A stretch of 64,000 nucleotides of DNA from Nitrospira sp. (GTDB taxonomy: Bacteria > Nitrospirota > Nitrospiria > Nitrospirales > Nitrospiraceae): contig JANYBU010000288.1 of assembly GCA_025360665.1 (NCBI GenBank), forward strand, positions 9,347 through 73,346. The letters are read 5' to 3'. Positions 41,219-49,359 of this stretch are shown here, piece after piece (the stretch's first letter is position 1; every line of letters starts with the position of its first letter). Below the pieces are notes generated by a model that was not told the DNA's origin, ran no database searches, and worked only from the letters and a program-made list of their open reading frames with translations. Position numbers and translations under genes: made by a program.

Positions 41219-41698
41219 ATGAAGTTTTCTTCGACTCGCTTCGGTGCACTTGAGGTGCCTGACAGCGCGATTCTGACCTTTCCCTCCGGCATCCTGGGAT
41301 TTCCGGACTGGAGCCGCTACGTCATTCTGGATTACGACACCGACGCGCCGTTCAAGTGGCTTCATTGTATTGAGGAATCAAGTCTGGCATTCGTCGTGCT
41401 CGATCCCGTCCTGTTCCATGCGAATTATCGGGTAGAGATCCCGGATGAAGTCTTGGCGGAAGTGAAGGGCACTGCTGCGGACGCTTTGACTCTGGCTGTC
41501 ATTCTGACCATTCCATCGGAGGATCCAGGCCGTATCACGGCAAATCTTCGCGGGCCACTCCTCATGAACCCCTCCACCAAGCTGTGTAAGCAGATGGTCC
41601 TCTCAGACGAGTACCCAACCCGCTATCCGATTTTTGCCATGCCGAGTGTGCGCCAGTCCGTACAGACAGAGTCACGGTCCGAAGCCATTCCCGCCTAA
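41219..41698 (+). CDS. fliW: flagellar assembly factor FliW
   Basis: 159 residues. The FliW fold is recognisable: MKFSSTRFGALEVPDSAILTFPSGILGFPDWSRYVILDYDTDAPFKWLHCIEESSLAFVVLDP and VKGTAADALTLAVILTIPSEDPGRITANLRGPLLMNPSTKLCKQMVLSDEYPTRYPIF. FliW binds flagellin and also CsrA, releasing the CsrA block when flagellin is exported. With csrA directly upstream, the CsrA-FliW-flagellin switch is complete except for flagellin itself, which is outside the window. The stop lies at the edge of a palindromic element shared with the convergent gene. Confidence 0.95.
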   Translation: MKFSSTRFGALEVPDSAILTFPSGILGFPDWSRYVILDYDTDAPFKWLHCIEESSLAFVVLDPVLFHANYRVEIPDEVLAEVKGTAADALTLAVILTIPSEDPGRITANLRGPLLMNPSTKLCKQMVLSDEYPTRYPIFAMPSVRQSVQTESRSEAIPA

Positions 41699-41830
41699 AA
41701 ATCCCTCGTGAAGCGTATCTCGTGAAACGCAGTTCGCGAACGACGTTTCAGGTTTCTAGTTTCTCGTTGTCGCGGAGGTAGAAACGCGCAACTCGAAACT
41801 TGCTCGAGAGATACGCTTCACGGGGTTTTT
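41697..41830. repeat. palindromic intergenic element, possible two-way terminator
   Basis: A perfect 15-bp inverted repeat (CGTGAAGCGTATCTC at 41707-41721 and GAGATACGCTTCACG at 41808-41822) encloses 86 bases, and the pairing continues outward to A-rich and T-rich ends (AAAAATCCC on the left, GGGGTTTTT on the right). It lies between the convergent fliW and hybrid kinase genes and could stop both transcripts. The interior contains GTTTC/GAAAC words (TCGAAACTTG at 41793) that recur in other intergenic elements here. Confidence 0.75.
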
Positions 41831-44705
41831 ATGCAGCGGGCCTTCTGGCGTCGCGTTGGCGCCTGCGCTGCGCTTCCAGAATCCGAACAAGGCGAAGCAC
41901 CGCAGCCTCAAGCTGGGTGTAGATCATCGGGGCATCGAGCAGCGTGCCGAGCCGTCCGAGTGCTTCCAACTGGCCGGCGGCCAAGACGACTTCCGGTGCG
42001 CAGAGATTCCCGGCGGTGCCTTTCAAGAGGTGGGCGGCTTCTTCGATGGCCCGTTGATCTCTACTGGCCAAGGTGGCGCGGATGTTCTCCAACATGGGCT
42101 GATAGCGCTGGAGAAACAGACCAATCAGCTGGTCCAACAGCTCCCGATCGCCGCCGATGTTTCGTAACATCGTGGCCCTATCAAAGATCACCGGGATGGC
42201 TTCAGCGCTATGCTCTGCGTTGGGGTGTGTGGCAATGCCGTCATCCGTGGCCTGCGAATGCCTGGATACCGGAATCCATCGATCGAGGATTCCTTTGAGG
42301 TCTTCTTTTCGTAGGGGCTTCGTTAAATAATCGTCCATACCGGCGGCGAGACAGCGCTCTCGATCTCCTTGCATGGCATTGGCCGTCAACGCGATGATCG
42401 GAATATGGCGTGCCAGGGTCGAGTCGGCTGCGGCAGATTCCTGAGCGGTTGCTTCACGCTGGCGAATGAGTCTGGTCGCCTCGAATCCATCGACGAGCGG
42501 CATCTGACAGTCCATCAGGACCACGGCATAGGAGCCACGGCCCAATGCGGCCAGCGCTTCTTGACCGTTTTCCACGACGTCCGATTGGTAGCCGAGTTTC
42601 TCTAACATGCGAACGGTCAGTTTCTGATTGATGAGATTGTCTTCAGCCACCAGGACGCGCGGGGCCGACAGTGTTTCTGCGAGGGTATGCCGTGTGATGA
42701 GCAGGGGGGCAGGCGCGATAACCGCTCTTGGCTTCCCTTCATTCACAAGTCCTGACAATCCCAGCACGGTTCTCAAACAGTTCGAGAGTTGATCGTGGCG
42801 GACTGGTTTGGTGAGATACGCGACGAATCCGGCTTGGCGCGCCAGTTCCGCATGCCCTCGCTGAACGAGTGAGGTGAGGATCACGAGACGGATGAGCGAT
42901 CCAACAGGATGGGCCTTCAGTTCTTTGGCGAGTTGTAATCCATCCTTGCCTGGCATCAACATATCGACGATGGCCACATCATAGAACAAGCCGTTCTCCG
43001 CTCGCTGCTCGATCAGCGCCATGGCTGCGGTGGCATCTGGGGCTTGATCGTCGACCATGCCCCATCCTGTGACCAGGTGATGGACAATCATCCTGTTCGA
43101 TTCATTGTCGTCTACGATTAGTACGCGACGTGCGGTCAAATCGGCCGACGGCACGATGGCCAAGGGGGACGTCGTTTGTTTGAGGAAGTGAGCGGTGCAC
43201 CAGAATGTGCTGCCGTGACCCGATCGACTGGTGATGCCGACGCTGCCGCCCATTTGTTCGGTGAGCTGTTTCGAAATCGCGAGCCCTAAACCGGTGCCCC
43301 CGTATTTGCGGGACGTCGAACTATCAGCTTGGGTAAACGGTTGGAAGAGGCGAGCCTGCACCTCCGGGGGGATACCGATGCCGCTATCGGTGACTTCGAA
43401 CCGGATGACCACCGCGTCGGCCAAGTCCTTCTCTAGAAAGGCTTGAACCGTCACGTCGCCCTTTTCAGTAAACTTGATCGCATTGCCGACGAAGTTCGTG
43501 AGAATCTGACGGAGTCGCCCCGGATCGCCGCGGAGACCGGTCGGTACGGACGCATGCACCAGGCCGGTGATTTCCAGTCCTTTGGTCTGCGCCCGCTCCG
43601 CAAATTGACCCAAGACATTTTCCACCGTCGTGCGAAGATTGAAGTCGATACATTCCAGTTCCAGTTTGCCGGCTTCGATCTTGCCGTACTCAAGAATATC
43701 GTTAATCAAGTTCAGTAAGGCCTCGCCGCACTGTCGAATCGTTTCGATATAGGATTGTTGTTCCTCCGAAGGCTCCGTATCCATCAATAAGTCCGTCATC
43801 CCAATGACTCCATTCATCGGCGTCCGCAACTCGTGGCTCACGGTCGCCAGGAACGACGCCTTCACGCGAGCGGCATCCTGTGCTTCCTGGAGCGCCTGAT
43901 CCAATTGACGGTTGTTGTTGCGAAGGTGCTCGGCTGCCCGGCACAGCTCCTCTTGGGCCGCCTTGACCTCGGTCATATCCACCGCATACCCTCGGACCAA
44001 TTGATGAGAAGGGACTGGGCAGAAAATCCACGTGAAACTTGCCTGAGGTAAGCAGACGTCCTCCCCCCGTATTTCCTGTCCTGATTCGAGGCAGCGTTGA
44101 ACGAGCAGCGACAGTTCACGAGGAACCACGGCGGGAAATCCATGGGTGTCGTAGCCAAACTGCTTCAGCAACTGCGTCATCGCAGGATTCGCATAGATGA
44201 GGCTCGCATCGGCGTCCAACTCGATAACAGGGGAAGGACTTTCTTCCGCCACGCGCACTAGGCGGTCGCGATCTTGCTGCAGCTCTCTCTCGTGAGTCAG
44301 GTCACGTATCATCAACACCCCACCGGTGTCTCCCTGTGTGTCCAGTGGGGCATAGGTCCATTCAACCGGATATGATTCGTGTGTGGGGCCTGTGAGCGTC
44401 GTCTGGGCTTTTTGTATGGGGAGACGATCGGGAAGGGACTCGTGAATGCGTGTCACGATGTTGTGGCCGGATGTCCCAGGTCGCTGTCGCAATACTTCTT
44501 GGAGCGGTTTCGATGCGCAGAACTCAGCCGAGTGTCCCACGAGGCGGGCGGCTTCAGCGTTCACAGACAAGATGCGAAGCCGACTATCGAGCAGCACCAT
44601 CCCGATCGGGAGCCTATCCAGCGTCGCATGGTTCAGAAAGTTCTGGAGCTTGGATGATCTCGAAGGGCGAGATGCCCTGGTGCGAATCTTTGTTGGAGGT
44701 TTCAT
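41829..44705 (-). CDS. hybrid sensor histidine kinase (PAS-PAS-HisKA-HATPase-REC-REC-HPt)
   Basis: 958 residues, cytoplasmic (no membrane helix). Two PAS domains (residues about 20-135 and 145-260) precede HisKA with His at about 291 (VSHELRTPMNGVIG) and HATPase_c (FVGNAIKFTEKGDV, DSGIGIP, GTGLGLAISKQL). Two receiver domains follow (IVDDNESNRM with VDMLMPGKDG; AEDNLINQK with LMDCQMPLVDG and YLTKPLR), then an HPt domain with AAHLLKGTAGN. Such a phosphorelay protein passes phosphate to a separate receiver; the receiver-FliH fusion is one candidate, by inference only. Its ATG overlaps the stop of the HD-GYP gene upstream (ATGA), so the two are one operon. Confidence 0.93.
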   Translation of the reverse strand: MKPPTKIRTRASRPSRSSKLQNFLNHATLDRLPIGMVLLDSRLRILSVNAEAARLVGHSAEFCASKPLQEVLRQRPGTSGHNIVTRIHESLPDRLPIQKAQTTLTGPTHESYPVEWTYAPLDTQGDTGGVLMIRDLTHERELQQDRDRLVRVAEESPSPVIELDADASLIYANPAMTQLLKQFGYDTHGFPAVVPRELSLLVQRCLESGQEIRGEDVCLPQASFTWIFCPVPSHQLVRGYAVDMTEVKAAQEELCRAAEHLRNNNRQLDQALQEAQDAARVKASFLATVSHELRTPMNGVIGMTDLLMDTEPSEEQQSYIETIRQCGEALLNLINDILEYGKIEAGKLELECIDFNLRTTVENVLGQFAERAQTKGLEITGLVHASVPTGLRGDPGRLRQILTNFVGNAIKFTEKGDVTVQAFLEKDLADAVVIRFEVTDSGIGIPPEVQARLFQPFTQADSSTSRKYGGTGLGLAISKQLTEQMGGSVGITSRSGHGSTFWCTAHFLKQTTSPLAIVPSADLTARRVLIVDDNESNRMIVHHLVTGWGMVDDQAPDATAAMALIEQRAENGLFYDVAIVDMLMPGKDGLQLAKELKAHPVGSLIRLVILTSLVQRGHAELARQAGFVAYLTKPVRHDQLSNCLRTVLGLSGLVNEGKPRAVIAPAPLLITRHTLAETLSAPRVLVAEDNLINQKLTVRMLEKLGYQSDVVENGQEALAALGRGSYAVVLMDCQMPLVDGFEATRLIRQREATAQESAAADSTLARHIPIIALTANAMQGDRERCLAAGMDDYLTKPLRKEDLKGILDRWIPVSRHSQATDDGIATHPNAEHSAEAIPVIFDRATMLRNIGGDRELLDQLIGLFLQRYQPMLENIRATLASRDQRAIEEAAHLLKGTAGNLCAPEVVLAAGQLEALGRLGTLLDAPMIYTQLEAAVLRLVRILEAQRRRQRDARRPAA

Positions 44706-46045
44706 CAGGCCGCCTCCTCGTGAATACCGTCAAGAAACATGGCCACATTCACTCGTTCATGAACGGGATCCAGCACCTTCGTGATGGTTCGCATTGAAGC
44801 CCCTGTTGCCTGGGCTCCAAGATCGACGCGAATCGGCGTGAGATACGATCCCCCCTGTGGCCCAGTGATCACTTTCACGACCGGCTTGAGCCGCTGCGTG
44901 TGATTCATCCCCACGACCACCGCCTGTTCTGCCGTGTTCAACAGGACTAGACTGCCGATCGGATACACGCCAAGACTGCCAATCATGGCTTGGATCAAAT
45001 CCTTTGCATACTGCCCTGTATCCCCAAGACGAAACAGCTGTCGGATAGCATCATGCGGCAGCATCGCCGGACGCCCTCCACGGCGGCTCACCATGCCGTC
45101 ATAGGCGTCTACCAGGCCGACCAGTTGTGACAAGACTGAGAGGGAGTCTCCCTGGAGCTTGTGCGGGAACCCGCTCCCATTGCTGCACTCATGATGTTCC
45201 GCGACAATTCGAACGACTGCCTTACGGTCCTCTTTTGCCTCCCGTAAGATCGCCAGTCCCAGTACTGGATGCTGTTGCATGAGCGTGCGCTCTTGCTCCG
45301 TGAGATCATGGCTTTTACGGTACAGATTCCGCGGCAATCGGATATAGCCGATGTCGTGCAGCAACGCGCCGGCGCCGAGCGCTTCCAGCTTTCCCTCCGC
45401 AACCCCATAGGCATGCGCCACAATGAGCGAGAGGGTACAGACATCGAGTGCGTGTGAGGCCAACGTGCGATCGAACCGCTTCATCTTTTGGAGAGAGAGA
45501 AGACTGAGCATGGCGGCGCCATCATCCAGCACACGGGAGAGTACATTCGTGACGACCATTCGCAACGTATCTGGGCGAGGTACGATGCCCGCTTCTAACT
45601 CTTCAAACATGCGCTCCATCGAACAGGTCGCTTCTGTGTAGGTCGCTTGGGCGGCCGCGGCATGCATCTGTGCGTTCGACGGCGAAGGCGCCTCTTCCTG
45701 CGTGACAGGCTGCTGCCGCTGCGCTGTTGTTCTCTCTGCGCTGTAGGCTGGCTGAGGAGCCTCTTCTGACAAGGCCGGCTTCACCTCCAGGCTTGGTTGG
45801 GGGGTGGCGGCTGCGTCCTGAGCGCTCGACGATGGCGGCGTGTCGCCTGACGGGACTGGCTCGACATCGAAACCTTGGCTAGGGTCGATCTTCACCTCTT
45901 TGATGCCATGTCGTCGGAGGAGATCAATGTCCTCCTGGTGGCGGATGAGGCGTTTATGGAAGAGGAAGGGGGTCCGATGCCAAGGCAGGTCCACCTCAAC
46001 CATGAACATCCCCGGTCTGAGTTGATCGATCGTGATCGTTTTCAT
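44705..46045 (-). CDS. HD-GYP domain protein (c-di-GMP phosphodiesterase type)
   Basis: 446 residues. An N-terminal DUF3391 domain (ITIDQLRPGMFMVEVDLPWHRTPFLFHKRLI...) is followed by a Pro/Ala/Gln-rich linker and an HD-GYP domain: LLHDIGYIRLP with the metal-binding HD, the helix EERTLM-type segment LTEQERTLMQQHPVLGLAIL, and the signature HHECSNGSGFP (GYP is GFP here). It should hydrolyse c-di-GMP to pGpG or GMP and so relieve c-di-GMP inhibition of motility. It is divergent from a second, frameshifted HD-GYP gene and coupled to the hybrid kinase. A possible sigma-28 promoter lies 99 bases upstream of its ATG. Confidence 0.92.
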   Translation of the reverse strand: MKTITIDQLRPGMFMVEVDLPWHRTPFLFHKRLIRHQEDIDLLRRHGIKEVKIDPSQGFDVEPVPSGDTPPSSSAQDAAATPQPSLEVKPALSEEAPQPAYSAERTTAQRQQPVTQEEAPSPSNAQMHAAAAQATYTEATCSMERMFEELEAGIVPRPDTLRMVVTNVLSRVLDDGAAMLSLLSLQKMKRFDRTLASHALDVCTLSLIVAHAYGVAEGKLEALGAGALLHDIGYIRLPRNLYRKSHDLTEQERTLMQQHPVLGLAILREAKEDRKAVVRIVAEHHECSNGSGFPHKLQGDSLSVLSQLVGLVDAYDGMVSRRGGRPAMLPHDAIRQLFRLGDTGQYAKDLIQAMIGSLGVYPIGSLVLLNTAEQAVVVGMNHTQRLKPVVKVITGPQGGSYLTPIRVDLGAQATGASMRTITKVLDPVHERVNVAMFLDGIHEEAA

Positions 46046-46143
46046 GTGTCGTATCTATGATGCCGAACGATGTGTGCGTATAGGACTGCTGAACAGACTG
46101 ATTGCATGACCCTCCCGTGAGAGCGAGAGTCCTGCTCACTGTG

Positions 46144-46171
46144 CTATCGGGATAAATAGGGCAGAACTTGA
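46144..46171 (-). promoter_or_regulatory. possible sigma-28 promoter for HD-GYP/hybrid kinase operon
   Basis: Read on the minus strand: TCAAGTTC (46171-46164), then CCCGATAG (46151-46144). The spacing TCAA-N16 is one base over the usual. The predicted start is about 46137, leaving a leader of about 90 bases. Confidence 0.45.
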
Positions 46172-46239
46172 CCCAATTGAAGGGGATTCCAGCTCAACGT
46201 GCTGTGCTGGTTACCGTGACGCCGGCCCATCGTATCACC

Positions 46240-46266
46240 TCAAGATTCTCATCTCGGCACCGATAG
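46240..46266 (+). promoter_or_regulatory. sigma-28 promoter for frameshifted HD-GYP and PilZ genes
   Basis: TCAAGATT (46240-46247), 11 bases, ACCGATAG (46259-46266), i.e. TCAA-N15-ACCGATAG. It faces the sigma-28-like site on the minus strand about 70 bases away, so both signalling operons may be late flagellar genes. Confidence 0.6.
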
Positions 46267-46334
46267 AGTTCATCAGAACCCGTTGCTCTTTGATGAGACT
46301 CGGTGCCGCCGCTGTCCCGCATCCTCAGAGGACC

Positions 46335-47565
46335 ATGCGAAACATGCGAAAACGGATTTCCATTGATCAGCTGAAAATCGGCATGAAGGTCGAGAAACTC
46401 GACCGCTCCTGGTTGGCTACGCCGTTCTTGCGTCATAAGTTCACGATTACGTCCTCAGAACAAATCGAGCAACTGCACGCCAGCGGTGTCCAACTACTTG
46501 ATGTCGATGCTGACGACGCATACCAGGACTCCGGCTCGTTCATACCAGCTATGGCAGCGGAGACTGAAACCCCTCAGCCGGCATCTCTACCCCTGGAGCC
46601 CGAACCGTCAGCCACCCGTTTGCCGAAGAGCTGCCCGCAGCACAACAGGCCTACAAGAGCGCTAAATTGATCATTCAACAGGCCATGGAAGACATCCGGA
46701 TGGGTCGCGCGCTGAACATGGAGGCGGTCAGTGAAGTTGTCGGGAGCATGGCTGACAGCATCCTGCGCAGCCCTGACGCGCTCACCAGTCTGACGCGCCT
46801 CAAACAGTTCGACGAATACACCTTTTTTCACTCCGTCAACACCTCCATCCTGGCACTCTCGGTCGGGAGACATCTCGGGTATAGGCGCGCGCCACTGCTT
46901 CAGCTGGGAACCGGCATGTTGTTGCACGACATCGGTAAAACGCAAATCCCGATCGAGATTCTGAACAAGCTGGGGCGCTACGAGGCCGACGAGTTCGAGA
47001 TCATGAAGCAACATGTCCTACGCGGGGCGGAGATCCTGTCGCACACCACCGGCCTCACCGATATGTTTCTGAAGCCCACCCTGGAGCATCATGAGCGGGT
47101 TGACGGGACTGGGTACCCCCATCAACGATCCAGAACAGACCTCAGTCAGTTTGGCCGTATTGCCGCCATTGTGGACATTTATGATGCCGTGACGAGCGAC
47201 CGTTGTTATCACAAAGGGAAAACACCGCACGATACCCTTCAGATTCTCTATCAATTGGGTACTCGGGGCCATGTGGACGGAGAGCTGGTCCAACAGTTCG
47301 TGCAGGTCGTGGGGGTCTATCCCGTCGGTTCATGTGTCTCGCTCAATACGGGCGAGAGGGCGATCGTGAAGCAAGTCAATCACCACGCTCCACTACAACC
47401 CCTGGTCGTGCTGATCACGGATGAAGAGGAGCACGTGCGATCTAGCCCCGCGACCTCGACCTCGCCGCGCAGCTCCAAAAACCGAATCGGACAATCGCGT
47501 CGATTCTTGATCCAACCACCTTGGGGGTCAATCCTTGCCACTATCTTGATAAGGACGCCACATGA
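46335..47565 (+). pseudogene. HD-GYP gene interrupted by two frameshifts
   Basis: Three reading frames must be joined to give one DUF3391-HD-GYP protein of about 410 residues. Frame A (46335-about 46600) encodes DUF3391 (RKRISIDQLKIGMKVEKLDRSWLATPFLRHKF). Frame B picks up at PFAEELPAAQQAYKSAKLI (from about 46616) and carries the HD-GYP core (LLHDIGKTQIP; HHERVDGTGYP) to about 47449. Frame C supplies the usual C-terminus (RDLDLAAQLQKPNRTIASILDPTTLGVNP), ending at TGA 47563-47565, which overlaps the next ATG. Each shift equals loss of one base. The second maps to the CCCC run at 47446-47449, and the first to one of several C runs between 46568 and 46617. All catalytic residues remain, so this is a recent mutation, phase variation or sequencing error. 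Confidence 0.82.
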
Positions 47566-48305
47566 CGGAACCAGAGTATGCCCCCGCACGTTCGTCGATT
47601 CTCATGGTCGGACTACCGCTCCAGCTGGTGATCGGGTCCGGCCAAGGCAAAGTGAACTGTGGATCCACATTGCTGGGCTGGAAAGAGAGGGCCTGGCTGA
47701 TTTGTGAATGGCCGTTTCATTTCGGGCAAGCCGTCCCCTGCGAAGCGGGCACTCGGTGTCTCGTTCGCTATCTGGTAGACGGTAAGCTCATCGGCTATGA
47801 AAGCGAAGTCTGCACCACCCAGACTTCTCCTGTCCCACTCCTGTATCTTGCGTTTCCGAAGACCGTCGAAGAAATCCACCTCCGTAAACATGTGCGCGTC
47901 CCCAGCAATGAGCCGCTACTCCTGATACGTGTCGATGGGAGGGGGGCGGTCTGTGTCGATTCGAAGGGGGTTTCGACGATGGGCGGCCTCGTCCAGGACC
48001 TCAGTGTGGCTGGGTGTCGAGTGGTGTTTCAGCAATCGCGTCTCATCTTCCTCCTGGGCTCCACCGTCCACCTGGAATTCGAGTTGATCGGAATCGGGCA
48101 CGTGAGCAATCTCACCGGCGTGATCAAGAACGTGGCTGAACATGAGAATACGAAATCCATCGGCATCGAGTTTTGCTTCGATGGGAAGGAGTGCATCGAG
48201 TATCGCGGATGGGGAGGTAGCGTACAGAAAGCCATTGAGCATGCCGTGCTGCAAAAGCAGCATACGCTCGACATGGCGCCCGATACGGTATCTGAATCAC
48301 CCTAA
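47562..48305 (+). CDS. PilZ-domain c-di-GMP effector (YcgR-like flagellar brake)
   Basis: 247 residues: an N-terminal YcgR-N-like beta domain (PLQLVIGSGQGKVNCGSTLLGWKERAWLICEWP) and a C-terminal PilZ domain with both c-di-GMP-binding motifs intact, RxxxR (RKHVR, residues about 108-112) and D-x-S-x-x-G (DLSVAG, about 146-151). In enteric bacteria YcgR binds c-di-GMP and slows the motor at FliG/FliM/MotA. Its ATG overlaps the ancestral stop of the HD-GYP gene (ATGA), which supports the view that the HD-GYP gene was once intact and co-translated with this effector. Confidence 0.9.
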   Translation: MTEPEYAPARSSILMVGLPLQLVIGSGQGKVNCGSTLLGWKERAWLICEWPFHFGQAVPCEAGTRCLVRYLVDGKLIGYESEVCTTQTSPVPLLYLAFPKTVEEIHLRKHVRVPSNEPLLLIRVDGRGAVCVDSKGVSTMGGLVQDLSVAGCRVVFQQSRLIFLLGSTVHLEFELIGIGHVSNLTGVIKNVAEHENTKSIGIEFCFDGKECIEYRGWGGSVQKAIEHAVLQKQHTLDMAPDTVSESP

Positions 48306-48338
48306 CCTGAGTTCGGCAGCCTGGGAAGCTCGTCATCC

Positions 48339-48455
48339 GTGAAGCGTCGTTCCGTTCGTCGCCGTCGGTTTCGGGCTTGGAGTTTCCAGTTCCGAGTTTC
48401 AAGTTGTCGTGAAACAGCCTCTGAAACTCGGAACTTGCAACATGAAACGCTTCAC
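48339..48455. repeat. nested palindromic intergenic element
   Basis: The outer arms GTGAAGCGT (48339-48347) and ACGCTTCAC (48447-48455) are perfect inverted copies. Inside, GTTCCGAGTTTC (48389-48400) pairs with GAAACTCGGAAC (48423-48434), another perfect 12-bp repeat. The outer arm sequence is shared with the element at 41697-41830, indicating one family. Confidence 0.75.
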
Positions 48456-48690
48456 GTAGTTCCAGTTTCCCCGTGCGCCCCCTCGCCCGATCGCCGCATG
48501 TCCCGGAATCATCTTGCCCGCTGACCGGAAATTTTTGCCTGGCAAGGCCAGCGTACAGCCGGCTATTCCGACAAAACCCCCGTCATCCACGCTGCCACAG
48601 GCTTCTGCCTGCGGCACGCGAATTGAACTCCGCGACATGTCTCTGGGCCGTGTTATTCGGGTGGTGACGAACCAAGATCATACCGGGCGC

Positions 48691-48717
48691 TCAAGTTTTT
48701 TTCAGGCTTGTCGATAG
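48691..48717 (+). promoter_or_regulatory. sigma-28 promoter for the nonulosonate/glycosylation operon
   Basis: TCAAGTTT (48691-48698), 11 bases, GTCGATAG (48710-48717); TCAA-N15 spacing. The -35 matches TAAAGTTT at seven of eight positions. The predicted start is near 48724, 24 bases before the first gene's TTG. It would put sugar synthesis under FliA control together with the filament. Confidence 0.7.
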
Positions 48718-48747
48718 AGTAATTACTCACTGTATGAATGGTGGCCC

Positions 48748-49359
48748 TTGGCGAAAACCGTACAGAACTTTTACAGACCAACCCCCGCGAGGCGTGAACT
48801 GCTGGCATTGCGGTCATTGGCTGAAATCGAACAGATCAGCCAGCACGAACTCGGCAGACAAATCGGGGTCAGCAGTGCCATGGCGCATAACTACGTACAA
48901 GCCTTGGTGGACCAGGGCTATGTCATGACGAGCGGCGAGACGAATCGGACTATGCGATACCTCGTGACGGCCACAGGGCGAAGGCGCTTGGCTACGCTGA
49001 TGCAGGAGTACGCGAGTGAAATCGCGCGCATGTATTCAATCGCCAAGACCGAAGTGGAAAAGCGGCTCCACCAACTGTGGAAAGAAGGGATCCAGGCGAT
49101 CGTGGTCTTCGGGGCAGCGGAGACGGGTGAGTTGATCTATAGCGCCGTGAAAGCCACTCCCATGCGTATCGTCGGCTGGGTCGATAACGATGTTGCGAAA
49201 CATCAGCAACGATTCGGATACCTGACCGTGTGCCCACCCGACACCATTGAATCTTGTCGCCCGGACGCGGTGCTCATTGCCTCCTCCGGCAAGACGGAGG
49301 ACATCCATCGGCAGCTGCGCCATCTTTCGAAGAAAGGGATCGCCGTTGTCACCCTCTAA
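48748..49359 (+). CDS. winged-HTH regulator fused to a Rossmann (CoA-/nucleotide-binding-like) domain
   Basis: 203 residues, start TTG 48748 (no other good start in frame). The N-terminal third is a MarR-like winged helix (LLALRSLAEIEQISQHELGRQIGVSSAMAHNYVQALVDQGYVMTSG, then the wing MRYLVTATGRRRL). The C-terminal third resembles the sugar/CoA-binding Rossmann segment of PglD-type and capsule proteins (IQAIVVFGAAETGELIYSAVKATPMRIVGWVDNDVAKHQQRFGYLTV... PDAVLIASS). It is first in the operon, so it may be an autoregulator that senses a nucleotide or sugar ligand. The overall layout is reminiscent of EPS-associated MarR-type regulators. Target sites are unknown. Confidence 0.7.
   Translation: MAKTVQNFYRPTPARRELLALRSLAEIEQISQHELGRQIGVSSAMAHNYVQALVDQGYVMTSGETNRTMRYLVTATGRRRLATLMQEYASEIARMYSIAKTEVEKRLHQLWKEGIQAIVVFGAAETGELIYSAVKATPMRIVGWVDNDVAKHQQRFGYLTVCPPDTIESCRPDAVLIASSGKTEDIHRQLRHLSKKGIAVVTL

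Larger units (their letters stand above)
48306..48747. other. gene-free stretch before the glycan operon
   Basis: 442 bases with no convincing gene. Contents: a palindromic element (48339-48455), a hairpin TGCCACAGGC/GCCTGCGGCA near 48590-48616, a sigma-54-like but imperfect sequence at 48612-48627 (CGGCACG...TTGAA), and a good sigma-28 promoter at 48691-48717. Confidence 0.55.

Noticed and set aside
48612..48627. Sigma-54-like CGGCACG...TTGAA upstream of the glycan operon
   Set aside because: The -12 element lacks GC and the -24 overlaps a hairpin; a better sigma-28 site is closer to the gene.
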